From Merluccius polli (lineage: Eukaryota > Chordata > Actinopteri > Gadiformes > Merlucciidae), in the NCBI GenBank assembly GCA_030340625.1, contig JAOPHQ010002851.1:273501-337500 (forward strand): a stretch of 64,000 bases of DNA. Direction: 5' to 3'. Made by a program: the position numbers and the translations under genes. How positions within the stretch are numbered: the first letter of the stretch is position 1; each line of letters starts with the position of its first letter. The notes beneath the pieces were generated by a model. The model made no database searches. It saw only the letters and a list, made by a program, of their open reading frames with translations, and was not told where the DNA came from. Shown here one piece after another: positions 21,439 through 30,760 of this stretch.

Positions 21439-21618
21439 AGGCACGCAACGTGGCCGAGCAGTCACTAACAGAGACGACGGAAAGTGGAATGTCGCGTTGA
21501 GGCGCGTCCGTGTTACAGTGCACATAGACCGGCATGCAAGAGCAGTCGCGGTCCGCGCCACCGCCGCAATCAAAACAACATGCCAGCTTCATTCTCTGGT
21601 AGGTGGACGACCTCTTGG
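21439..21618 (-). CDS. kcnma1: kcnma1 alternative exon STREX
   Basis: A 180-nt cassette, phase 1 to phase 1, at the RCK1-RCK2 linker. Two bases plus the borrowed T give Ser, then KRSSTYQRMKLACCFDCGGG, ADRDCSCMPVYVHCNTDAPQ and RDIPLSVVSVSDCSATLRA. This is the stress-hormone-regulated STREX insert: the ACCFDCG and DCSCM cysteine motifs and the SVSVxDCS end are retained. In mammals the paired cysteines are palmitoylated and a nearby Ser is a PKA target; both positions are present here. The basic cluster before ACC is weaker (QRMKL). Acceptor CTGACCCTAG (AG 21620-21619); donor GTAAGT at 21438. Confidence 0.95.
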
Positions 21619-21678
21619 CTAGGGTCAGAGGTGGAAGATGGAGAGGGAGAGGAGAGGAGAGAGCACTGTTAATGTCAA

Positions 21679-21806
21679 GGGGGGGGGGGGGGGGGGGGGG
21701 TCGTCGGGTCACACACCTGGTTGAAAGGTCACGAGGGAGAGAGAGAGAGAGGGGGGGGGGGAGGGAGAGGGAGAGAGGGGGGGGGAGGAGAGGGAGAAAC
21801 AGGCAA
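21679..21806 (+). repeat. poly-G and GA-rich tract upstream of STREX
   Basis: G22 (21679-21700) followed by GAGA and G-run mixtures to about 21806. In the sense strand this is a roughly 100-nt pyrimidine-rich tract starting about 60 nt upstream of the STREX acceptor. Confidence 0.85.
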
Positions 21807-23381
21807 GGGTATGGCGGGGTAGGGGGCGGTAAAAGACGGCCCAATATCTTTGACATATTGAGATGTAGGGAAGTATCGGTCTAGCAGGAGCACATGTTAG
21901 AACTGATGGGTACTTTGTCTGTTGCGATGGATTCTTTAATGACTATGTACACTAAAGTCTGAGCGTGAAATTTAAAGTAAAACATGTTTTTCTAGGTGGA
22001 AAACGGTTTGGAGGGTAAATGCGAGTTTAAGGAGAGAATGGAGGGAGGAAAATGGCGTCACCTTTGTTATTTCTCAACGCTACTTTCTATATCTTTTCAT
22101 CAAGGCAACTGAAATTCCCTGCTATATCCGTATGGTGAAATCACATTTTGTGAGTGAAATCGTAGAGCAACACGACAGAAGCCTGAGAACAAAAATGTGT
22201 ATAACATACATATATAAAACGCCATAAAAATGTCACATAAAAAGTCACAATGCCCAACATAAAGCAACGTTGTAATCAAAGCTTCATAAATGATTTGATG
22301 GGCATTGTTCTCGAAACATAAAGGCTGTCAGTCTTACAACTTGCCGTCACATAAAGTGACAAAGATATGTATTAAAAGAAATCCTGTGTATACTGCCCTC
22401 TGATGTATAGGACATCGAGTTGCAAGGTTGTTTAAGAATGTATTATTCATGTGTTAATCTGTTTCAATAAGTAATGGTGGCGTTGTAGGTTGCGTGTATT
22501 AAAGGGCTGCGGTGACATCTGGTGGTGGTAAAAGTGTAGTACAACTTGAGTCAAGCAGACCAATGTAAATGTCATGGGAATAAAAAAATATAGATACTTA
22601 AAAATATCTAAATGTCAGAAGTGTGCGGTGGTCAGGTAGATAGCATATCTGACTGAGAAAATGAGAAAAGATTAAAATAAATTGTTGATATTACAATGGT
22701 CAAACATGAACATGAACTTCTCTTCAATCTTTTTTGTGCCTTTTTTTTTTTAACATTGTCAGTTGAAATGTTTGGTCTTGACGGGACGTTGGGGACAGGA
22801 ACAGGAAGCGTTGACCATAGTGCATGCAACATGGAGTCAGACAGTTGAGTCTGGAGGCAGCAGGCTGTGGTTGCGAGGTTATTGTCGAGCATGAATACAC
22901 AATATTACTCACAATATATCACTATAAAGTGAAAGTTAAAGACATTGAGGCAAGTTTCCGAGCAGCAGGAAGAGAGTAAATCAAATGGGAGGGTTAGATA
23001 GGCTACTAGCTGTAAAAAAGTAATTTACAATCAATTCTTAAGTCAGTTGATAATTAAAAAAATAAATGACATTTATCTTATTACGCTGTTCAGATGTCAG
23101 ATGCCTACAAATTGTAAATGGAGTTTGAAAAAGGTTAGCTGCACAGAAAAGGAAAACGTGTTAAAGTCAAATTGAACGAACACCATAACAAAAAAAAAGA
23201 CAAATGAAAAAATATATAGAAAGGGTCGTAATGTCGTCCAGACACAAGCAGGATGATCGCTATGAACAAAGAATGTCCAAAGGATGGAAATTTAAAAAGA
23301 ATATGAAATTGGTAGTAGGAAAAACATCAGCCTTTTGGTCCACCTGTGAACCTACTGGACAGGATGTAGAAAGATACCCAT

Positions 23382-23660
23382 TAGGGCTGCAACGATTAGT
23401 CGATCCACAGAAAATTAATCAAATCAAATGTTTATCATTGATTAATTTTTTAGGTAACTTATCAAATACAAATACAAATACTAAATTGCTTGATGCTTCA
23501 GAAAGTCAAATGTTTGATTCATTATAAAATTAATAATGAATCTGTGGTAACTTGTGATAGCATTTGCTTTTCATTGTTATTAATGATATTTTCTAGACTA
23601 AATGATTAATCGAAAAATTGATAAAAATAACTATGAAAATAATCGTTAGTTGCAGCCCTA
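23382..23660 (+). mobile_element. hAT-like MITE
   Basis: Ends TAGGGCTGCAACGATTAGTC and, inverted, TAGGGCTGCAACTAACGATT, giving long imperfect inverted termini. The flanks ATACCCAT and ACACCCAG agree at six of eight positions, consistent with an aged 8-bp target duplication. Length 279 bp, no ORF. Confidence 0.75.
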
Positions 23661-23903
23661 ACACCCAGTGATCTTTTTCCCGGGCAACGCAAAGTGACAA
23701 GATGTTATGAGGTGAATTATTAATGCCTTGACTAAATGCTCTGGACAAGAGACAACACAGCTTAGGTGGAGACTGTAATGTTACACTGCTGCACTTTACT
23801 GGTTCGGGTTGCTGGTTGACCACAGTGTGCTTAAGGGCAAACTAATCCACAGGTAGAGGAGTGGTGTGAGGAGCACAGGGGAGAGGAGAAAGGGGACACT
23901 TAC

Positions 23904-23980
23904 ATTTCTTGCATCCACACTTCTTGATCCTTTTGGGATCTGTGATGTCATCATGGCAGGCCTTGCAGTAAAATAGCGCC
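23904..23980 (-). CDS. kcnma1: kcnma1 exon with heme-binding motif CKACH
   Basis: One base completes Arg, then ALFYCKACHDDITDPKRIKK and CGCKK plus a T. It contains the CKACH motif known in the family as a heme-binding site in the RCK1-RCK2 linker. It ends one base into a codon at the main alternative-splice site: T is completed by the exon at 15477-15567, STREX or the novel cassette. Acceptor TTTTCAACAG (AG 23982-23981); donor GTAAGT at 23903. 77 nt. Leu replaces the usual Phe after Ala. Confidence 0.97.
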
Positions 23981-24293
23981 CTGTTGAAAATGCCATAAAA
24001 GAATATATTTAAAATAATAAATAAATCAATAAAAATACATTTTTTTTAAATAATAATAATTTATATTAAATCAAATCTTTGTATCAGGGACACAATTCTC
24101 AATGTAATGTCACATCATTGTAAATATAATGTATGTTTAATTGTATTACCGAATCATTTCTGTTGTTAAAATCATGATGCTTTCTGCACTTCTTTCAGGA
24201 GAAGCCAAATGCAACAGCAGTAACAACACACATGACATTTTCACGGCTTATTGCAAAATAAAAACACACTTCTATTATAAGAGACAATAGTAC

Positions 24294-24380
24294 CTCTTCA
24301 CTTCTTTGGCATCGCTGGCCATGAAGAAGCCCAGGGTCCCCTCCGTCATCTTGACATGGTTACCAGGGTTTATGAGTGTG
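24294..24380 (-). CDS. kcnma1: kcnma1 exon, end of RCK1
   Basis: Encodes TLINPGNHVKMTEGTLGFFM, ASDAKEVK and part of Arg, the final strands of RCK1. Acceptor CTCCAATAG (AG 24382-24381); donor GTACTA at 24293. 87 nt. Mammals show an optional four-residue SRKR insertion at its 5' junction. No alternative acceptor or donor giving 12 extra bases was seen here. Confidence 0.96.
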
Positions 24381-24595
24381 CTATTGGAGGGTGAGCAACA
24401 CGTTATAGATGACAAGGCATGGGGAACAACGCAGGATGACTGTTTAGCATCCTGACTGTTTAGCATCCTGACTATCAGGTGGTCTCTAAAATGTGCTCTC
24501 TAAAGGTGGCCTTTATGTAGAAGTGTAACCCTTTCAGAATCAGCACTACAACACACAAAAACTACAAAGATGGAGCGCAGGGAAGACAATCATCA

Positions 24596-24643
24596 TGTCA
24601 AGTCACTTTGGATAATAAGTGTCTGCTAAATGAATAAATAGTA
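24596..24643 (+). mobile_element. L2/SINE 3' tail relic
   Basis: AAGTCACTTTGGATAATAAG followed by TGTCTGCTAAATGAATAAAT is the conserved 3' tail of the fish L2-type LINE and its SINEs, with nothing recognisable upstream. Confidence 0.6.
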
Positions 24644-24670
24644 GTATACGTAGTAGATTTCAGTTCCTAC

Positions 24671-24739
24671 CTGCTTTCCCTCTGGTCAGACTTGTACTCA
24701 ATAGCTATGAGCAGCAGCTTGAGTTTGACATAGCAGAGT
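24671..24739 (-). CDS. kcnma1: kcnma1 exon, RCK1 helix LCYVKLKLLLIAIEYKS
   Basis: One base completes Glu, then LCYVKLKLLLIAIEYKSDQR and ES plus AG. It is part of RCK1, in the helical segment connecting to the final RCK1 strands. Acceptor TTTTGCAG (AG 24741-24740); donor GTAGGA at 24670. 69 nt. The DQRES end differs from mammalian ANRES. Confidence 0.96.
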
Positions 24740-24919
24740 CTGCAAAAGATGAGAGGACATGGTTAGAAATGTAATGTCTTAGATGCACTTCTATACTTTG
24801 TAATGTCTGAATCTTAAAGGTGCAGTGTGTAGGACTTAGTGGCATCAAGAGTTTCAAGAGTTTGCAGTGACAAAAGCAAAAAAGTATTAGCTGTTAGAAA
24901 AGGGGCGTAATGTACTTAC

Positions 24920-25029
24920 TCGCAGATGACAGGAAAGGATAAGCCCACAAAGGCGCTGGATAGATACTCTGTGTACATCTCGTTGGCAACACCCTCCAGG
25001 TAATATTTCTGCCAAGTGTCTTCCTCAAT
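24920..25029 (-). CDS. kcnma1: kcnma1 exon, RCK1 IEEDTWQKYY segment
   Basis: 36 codons plus GA: IEEDTWQKYYLEGVANEMYT, EYLSSAFVGLSFPVIC. It belongs to the RCK1 helix-crossover region, where family studies place part of the RCK1 calcium site. Phase 0 start after CTTCCTAG (AG 25031-25030); donor GTAAGT at 24919. Confidence 0.97.
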
Positions 25030-25474
25030 CTAGGAAGATAAACAGCATTGCATAAAAGCAGGGGAAAAAATCTATTAAAGCTGCAGACATAAAAAAAAAA
25101 GAAGCTTTATCACCATATTTATTCTTTTACCATCCTTCATACTTAACAATTTAACATTCATCTCTTTTGTTAAGTAATCTCCAGTTTACAGACAGCTAGT
25201 TCATGTGTTTAGAGCTAGCTGGTTGGGCATGACAGTTTGTGTTGGTGTATCTCAACATGCTCATTCTTAGAAATACTTTCTTCTTCTTGTTTTATTGTCT
25301 TAATGATGGTCCTTCTTATGCATTTTTGTACGTGATTTCTTAATTTGCAAAGCACAATGAATGGCCTTGTGTCTGAAGAGTGTTGCCGGCGTCAACCATA
25401 CACATACTAAACTTTCACTCCTCCATACTAAAATTTTGTCGTGAATGTAATTCGGGCGTATGCGTGGGCAGCAC

Positions 25475-25630
25475 CTTGATGAAGGACCTCATAGAGAACA
25501 GGTTGGCCAGCATGGTGGACAGGCCCTGGGCCAGACAGCTCTGGGCGATGAAGCCCAGCTTCAGCTCAGCCAGGCAGATGGCGTCATCCCCTTCCTTCCA
25601 GTTCCAACTGGGAATGTTCAACAGGTGGGC
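25475..25630 (-). CDS. kcnma1: kcnma1 exon, RCK1 core
   Basis: 52 codons, phase 0 to phase 0, from AHLLNIPSWNWKEGDDAICL to LANLFSMRSFIK. It is identical or nearly so to mammalian Slo1. The Met of FSMRSF corresponds to the Met known to matter for RCK1 calcium sensing (M513 in mouse numbering, from memory). Acceptor GGTCCGCAG (AG 25632-25631); donor GTGCTG at 25474, which is weaker than neighbouring donors. Confidence 0.98.
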
Positions 25631-25825
25631 CTGCGGACCAAAATAATATCCGTGATTTCATTCCTGCGTGGTGGAGTTGAATCATACGGTGATGAGACAC
25701 GGTTCCCATATTTTGTTCCACCTCATTCGTCCAGGTCTTTGTGGATGTGGTGGTAAATGATCTAGTTTCCCGTTCAGGGATTACCAACAAAGTATAATAT
25801 GGTATTGTGTGGCGTTCCCGCCTAC

Positions 25826-25895
25826 CTTGTTGTGGTACTGCAACATCTGGGTGATGATCCTGATCTTGGGATGATAGTTCTTAATAGATATCACC
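25826..25895 (-). CDS. kcnma1: kcnma1 exon, RCK1 VISIKNYHPKIRIITQ
   Basis: One base completes Arg, then VISIKNYHPKIRIITQMLQY and HNK. It is a short RCK1 exon of 70 nt, invariant in sequence against mammals. Acceptor CTCATCAG (AG 25897-25896); donor GTAGGC at 25825. Confidence 0.97.
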
Positions 25896-26613
25896 CTGAT
25901 GAGAGACGAAAAACAAACAAGCATTTTCTACATCGTATATTTCTATTTTCTCCACGATGAACCCCCGAAGCGCAGTCCAATCTAGACGTGCTAGACTGTT
26001 CAATCGGCAAAGACATAACAAGTCTTTAGAAGTGATCGATGGGGCGCTGATCAGCCAGTCAATAGTAGCTTAGCCTGAAGGGAGCATGCGGCCTGGTGAT
26101 TTGATGGGGGTGAGATCATGTCTGTGTCGTATAGAGATGACTGGGTTTCCTACATACTCCCCTATGCACGCTATTTAAATCTATGGGGGGCGGGGGTGCA
26201 CATTGATTTCCCTATAAGCCCGTGACAAGAGCCCAACATTTACTGTCTGGAGAGATAGGCACTTAAAATGACATGCACCCCCGACGACAATTCACATTAA
26301 TTTCTGGCCTCCCCTGATGATGAGCTTGAAGCAGAGCGATAAAACTGTTGATTTGCTGTGACGTGTACGCATATGAAATAGTATTCACTCGCTTAACGAA
26401 TACCTGATTACAACAAGTAATCAAATCATTTCGATAGGGAATACGAGGTAAACAATGACGGCACGTATAATATATGCATAAAAACAATTAGCCGTGGTAC
26501 CACATCTATATTTATATACACACGTATAACAAGTATCAAACACGCACAGACACACGCACGCACGTATACGCACACACACACACACACACATGCAGCAGTG
26601 CAATATCAGCTAC

Positions 26614-26696
26614 CTCATGATATTGGAGGCATCCTCTGCATCGGGGTCAGCACAGTATTTATTGGCTAGAATCAAACAAGCATCCGCCGACTCAAT
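26614..26696 (-). CDS. kcnma1: kcnma1 exon, RCK1 IESADACLILANKYCADPDA
   Basis: 27 codons plus AG: IESADACLILANKYCADPDA, EDASNIM. Part of the RCK1 Rossmann fold. Phase 0 start after CCTTTCAG (AG 26698-26697); donor GTAGCT at 26613. A CA-repeat on the plus strand (UG in the transcript) begins about 23 nt past the donor. Confidence 0.97.
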
Positions 26697-26837
26697 CTGA
26701 AAGGTGAACAGCAATAATGTGGTTGTTGATGAATCAAATCAATAACTGATGGATTGTAACACAGATCTTTCTCCTCAAGTCCCAGAATCACCGTGGACTT
26801 GTAGTCTACCCCTACATGATTTTAAATTTAGATTCGG

Positions 26838-27072
26838 TACATCAAAATGCATCATGGGATTTTTTGTTGCAGATACACCGCCATATTGAGAGGACTCATG
26901 AGAGTTGCAGCACTGTAAGATCCTAAACCAATGTAAATATACCGTAACCTAGGCTAGAGAAAACGTTGTTTTGCCACGTCTCGCATGAGAAACGCTGTGG
27001 CAGTTTCAAACCCCCATAATGACAAATCCTTTCATGATTAATTATTAAAACAATGACCAAAAACATTTTTTT
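26838..27072 (+). mobile_element. second copy of the TA-type MITE (truncated)
   Basis: Closely resembles 6310-6543: both hold TGCATCATGGGATTTTTTGT, ATATACCGTAACCTAGGCTA and CCATAATGACAAATC in order. Here the terminal GGGCTTGTACAT motif is eroded and the right end is missing. It lies in the intron before the exon at 26614-26696. Confidence 0.75.
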
Positions 27073-27222
27073 TGTGCATTTTAGATTTCAACTTGCATTT
27101 CCGCAATCTTTTAAATGTATTTGACTTTTATTTTACCGGGTTAGTCCCTTAAGATTAAAAATCTATTTTTCAAGAGAGAGCTGGCCAAAAAGGGCAGCAG
27201 TACATGAAGTGGCAACATATTG

Positions 27223-27290
27223 TTGTGTATGTTGTGTTGTGTTGTGTTGTGCTGTGTTGTGTTGTGCTGTGTGGTGTGGTGTTGTGTAGG
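27223..27290. repeat. TGTTG pentanucleotide repeat at a donor
   Basis: About 13 diverged copies of TGTTG/TGCTG on the plus strand, starting a few bases inside the intron after the donor at 27294. The transcript is CAACA-rich immediately downstream of that splice site. Confidence 0.85.
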
Positions 27291-27294
27291 TTAC

Positions 27295-27400
27295 CTTGAC
27301 TCTGGCCAGGTCATGTGGGTTGAGGACAGAGCCTTGGTAGAACTCCACCTGGGTGAAGTGGCGCTTAAACAAGGCTTCCAGCTCAAGATTAGGGGAAATA
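27295..27400 (-). CDS. kcnma1: kcnma1 exon, RCK1 ISPNLELEALFKRHFTQVEF
   Basis: One base completes Asn, then ISPNLELEALFKRHFTQVEF, YQGSVLNPHDLARVK. RCK1 segment with the acidic residues that, in the family, help bind magnesium at the interface with the voltage sensor. Acceptor TTCCTTCAG (AG 27402-27401); donor GTAACC at 27294. 106 nt, ending in phase 0. Confidence 0.98.
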
Positions 27401-27592
27401 CTGAAGGAACAGAGCAACGGCACGCACAGCTCTTAGGACCGATGAATTTTAATCTCATGAGAGGATTTCGTAAAGGATGTACCATGCATTTTTGCAAGAT
27501 TATCTCATTGGTGAAAAACGAAAAACATTATATGAATGAATCCAAGGTTATGCAATTCAACAAGAAAAACATGTATGAATCATGCTACTTAC

Positions 27593-27703
27593 TTATGAAG
27601 AAAAACAATTTCTACATTGACATCATCCCTGTCCTTGTGCAGGAAGTCTTTTAGAAAGTTGGACACACTCTCCAGTGTGATGTGACCACAGACCACGATG
27701 TGC
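27593..27703 (-). CDS. kcnma1: kcnma1 exon, first RCK1 strand
   Basis: One base completes Lys, then HIVVCGHITLESVSNFLKDF, LHKDRDDVNVEIVFLH plus AA. It opens RCK1. The acidic HKDRDD stretch corresponds to the Asp residues implicated in RCK1 calcium sensing. The upstream partner is either of the two mutually exclusive exons, both ending GRK with the same phase. Acceptor TTTTCTAG (AG 27705-27704); donor GTAAGT at 27592. Confidence 0.98.
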
Positions 27704-30482
27704 CTAGAAAACCAGGCGCAGGACAATAATGAAAGCAGCTTGGAAACAACAACAACAACAGCAAGGAATGATATTCATATTCCCAGTGGAATCCACAACA
27801 ATGATGTGATGGACCCTCCAACTATCTCCAAAAAGTAGTCTGCAGAAATCTTTTTTTGGTTTTTCATCTATGAGTCAGTCAAACTGACTATTTCACACAG
27901 CGATTGAATGGAAGACATGTTTGATGGGAACCGGTGGAACAAAACGCTCTGGATTTAGATGCTAAATCTGTGGTTTTGAGAGACAGGAGGGGAGGGGAGG
28001 GGAGGGGAGGGGAGGGGAGGGGAGGGGAGGGGAGGAAGGTAGGGGGGGGGGGGGGGTTCGGTAGCAGGTGGAGGTCAAAGACTACAGTGGATTTTGAGTG
28101 TGAGATTAGACCGGATCAGACTGGAGATTATTATAATTTTTTGTGTGTTGTGCTGTACCGAGGCTTTTTATATATCTACACTCTCAATCAAATATGTCCG
28201 CTTCCTTTTTAGATTTCAGCAGTTGAAATAACATTTTTACGTAAGTTCAATTTCAGTTTTGACGTGCTGCTAAACATATATAACATTTGTGTGGTACATA
28301 TTTTACTGTACGTCCGTTGAAATGAACATTTTACCTTGGTTTGTCCAGTTGTTAATACACAAGGTGTTAATACGCAGTACGGTATTTGGGTTTAGTTCTT
28401 TGCATGAATCGCATGAAATCGATGATGTGCCGGTTTACTGAACGATACAATTTAAAATTGTAAACCTAAATGCTACATGTGTACTGTAGAAAATACAGTT
28501 TCTTTCCATTTCCTCATTCTTTAGGACATAAATAATAAATAATAAATATATAGTTTTCTAATCGTTTTCATGATGGGTAACAATTGAGTCAATAATCTTA
28601 ATTTGCATATCCATGGTAATATATAGTGTGACAGTAGTGCAAGGAATAGAATGAGAAAAAAAGAAATACGGAAATAGAAGAAAGGGGAAGAATAAAAAAA
28701 ACAGTAATTAATTAACATTAACTTGACTTGTATGTTTTGTTATAGCAGAAAGTATAGATGTGATTAGAGACGTGGTCAACATTTTTATAAATCTATGAAT
28801 CAACAGACCTAAGTGTATGAGTAAGAGCTGCCTAGAAATACCCGACCTAGAAATGGATCGCAGCCACTGGAACTTTATCATAGCTATGTGACTATGTAAA
28901 ACGGCTAACACCTACTTTCCAGAAACCACAACAACGTTTAATATCATAACACATCATGAATAGAAAGAAACATCAAAATACACAACAAGGAGACACATTT
29001 CTCAAACCAAGTTTTCGTCACGAGGTCAAAAATCGAAGACACTAAATTTTTTTTAAAAAGCAAGCCAAAAAAAACTTTTCTGTCGAGGGCTTTGAAGAAG
29101 TAGTCGACTGGGCGGCAGAAAAACACAGAGCCTCTTTATAAACTATGGATAAAAATAGATTAAACACAAGATTTTCTCCATGTGTTGAGTGCGGTGAGGT
29201 CTTTTGAGGCGGGTGTAGGTGGTTGAGACTGAAGATAAAGGCCAAGAGTGTAGCGGTTTGCACAAGCATATAGCGAGCAAAAACAATTTTCAACTGATGA
29301 ATAAAAAAAAGACAAATGCAATGATACAAAAATCACGCAAGAAGCAAGCGATGGCATGCGAGCCCAGCAGGTAGGCGTGAGGGAAGCTCATCTCTAGAAT
29401 ATTCTGAATGCTAATATTGGTAATGAAAGCTTTAATGTTTGTTAGAATTGTTCATGAATAGAGCACGCCAAGCCAGTGACAATTTGTATATTAATGGGTC
29501 GTAAATAAGTAGTTATTTAGTGAAGGCAATGATGCAAAGTAACTAATTGGATGATACACTGTTGTTGACTAAAGACAGTTGCCTTTGAGATAACTGTAGA
29601 TAACCGCAAATTGTAATTGCTGTCAGAGGTGAGTTCAAGATGACAAGTATTGTCACCTTGAGTTTGGGTGAATGATGGCCATGTGAAACTCAATGGAGGG
29701 AGATGGGTGGATGATGAAAATGTGATTTCACAAACACATTTGCGCGGACAAATAGACACGTAAGCAGCTTAACAGAGACATTACACATTCACTCATGTAG
29801 GATGTTCTTAAAATAGATCACTGATAAATAAGCTGTGTGACTATAAACATGCATAAACTATGCATAAACTATAGGCTATCTTTTTTTTTATAATACTAAT
29901 ATATTTTACTGCAACTACTATGAGCCATACTGTCACTGCCACTATTGGCAAATGCCAAATTTGTATCATTTTGACTTTTATTGTTTATTTTCTCAGGGGT
30001 TTATCAAAAAAGTATACAATACTTATAAAATAAGTGTAACAGTTTTGTTATATTAGTTTCGGCAGTCACTATTACTTCTCATCACAGCCAATTTTTCCAG
30101 TTTTAGATCAAAGAGAAAACCCTACATGTACTATACATCTGTTGCATGACATATTACAAATACAAATGACTACAAAGCAGACATGTACTCCCAAGCAGTG
30201 CACCCAAAGCATTAGCATACCAACAGGCTTCATACAGATAATCATGGCCTAGGTCTTCAGTCACCGTGTGTGACTTTTGATTAGGCTAAATAAATGTTAA
30301 AAAAACAAAAAACTATAGGAGATCATAGGCTCCCAGGTTACAGTTGCCACTCTACATTTACAGTTGTGAGGGGGTATCACCTCTGTAAGAGAGGGACACG
30401 CAAGTCACACAAAACCACACCATTCAAAGTTGACTTCTTTGAAATTTTTTTAGAGGGGGGACTTTTACTTTGTTTGACTTAC
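27704..30482. other. intron between exclusive exon pair and RCK1
   Basis: 2.8 kb, mostly AT-rich, with one (GGGGA)-poly-G tract at 27987-28057. No exon-like unit seen. Confidence 0.6.
27987..28057 (+). repeat. (GGGGA) repeat followed by poly-G
   Basis: About ten GGGGA units, a short AAGGTA break, then a G run of about 17. The plus strand has strong G-quadruplex potential; the gene's sense strand is C-rich here. Confidence 0.9.
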
Positions 30483-30574
30483 TTTCTGCCTCGTGTCGAG
30501 TTATAACTCCCTCCGTATTTCTTCCGATTAAGGATGAGAGCGGCAATTTCTGGCACGTAGCGAGCAAACATGGC
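30483..30574 (-). CDS. kcnma1: kcnma1 mutually exclusive exon, AALILN version
   Basis: 30 codons plus AA: AMFARYVPEIAALILNRKKY, GGSYNSTRGR. Covers the cytoplasmic end of S6 and the S6-RCK1 linker. It aligns without gaps to the exon at 30669-30760, with eight differing residues. Ser becomes Arg before YVPE and IIELIG becomes IAALIL. This removes the second Glu (E324 in mouse numbering) of the inner-mouth charge ring. RKK is kept. Acceptor TTGCATGTAG (AG 30576-30575) overlaps an RBFOX hexamer; donor GTAAGT at 30482. I recall a similar alternative exon in mammals. Confidence 0.95.
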
Positions 30575-30668
30575 CTACATGCAATAAAAACAAAAAAGAA
30601 AAAAGAAAATGGCATGCAGCGAAGGCTCTACTGCGTCGGAGGCCCGCAGAGCCTCCCAGAATACTTAC
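30575..30668 (-). promoter_or_regulatory. 94-nt intron with two RBFOX hexamers
   Basis: The intron separating the two exclusive exons contains TGCATG on the sense strand at 30583-30578 (four bases from the acceptor AG) and at 30618-30613. RBFOX proteins bind UGCAUG. Downstream sites usually favour, and upstream sites usually repress, an exon. Here the sites would favour the upstream exon (30669-30760). This is prediction from motif placement. Confidence 0.65.
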
Positions 30669-30760
30669 TTTCTCCCATTAACCGCACTATAGGAACCGCC
30701 ATATTTCTTGCGGTTTCCTATTAACTCTATGATTTCAGGGACGTAGCTCGCAAACATGGC
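30669..30760 (-). CDS. kcnma1: kcnma1 mutually exclusive exon, IIELIG version
   Basis: 30 codons plus AA: AMFASYVPEIIELIGNRKKY, GGSYSAVNGR. This is the version found in the reference mammalian protein, with both Glu of the inner-mouth charge ring (PEIIE) and the RKK motif. Phase 0 start after TTTCCCTTAG (AG 30762-30761); donor GTAAGT at 30668. Joining both 92-nt exons would add 184 nt and shift frame, so the pair must be exclusive. Confidence 0.97.

Larger units (their letters stand above)
21619..23903. other. intron upstream of STREX
   Basis: 2.3 kb. Contains a G22 run and a GA/G-rich tract just upstream of STREX, and a hAT-like MITE at 23382-23660. No coding signal otherwise. Confidence 0.6.

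Noticed and set aside
24294..24739. Expected four-residue SRKR alternative insertion of mammalian BK
   Set aside because: No alternative acceptor or donor giving 12 extra in-frame bases was found at this junction.
24817..24870. AAAGGTGCAGTGTGTAGGACTT segment resembling a common fish MITE end
   Set aside because: Only one end is visible and no inverted partner or target duplication was found, so not listed as an element.
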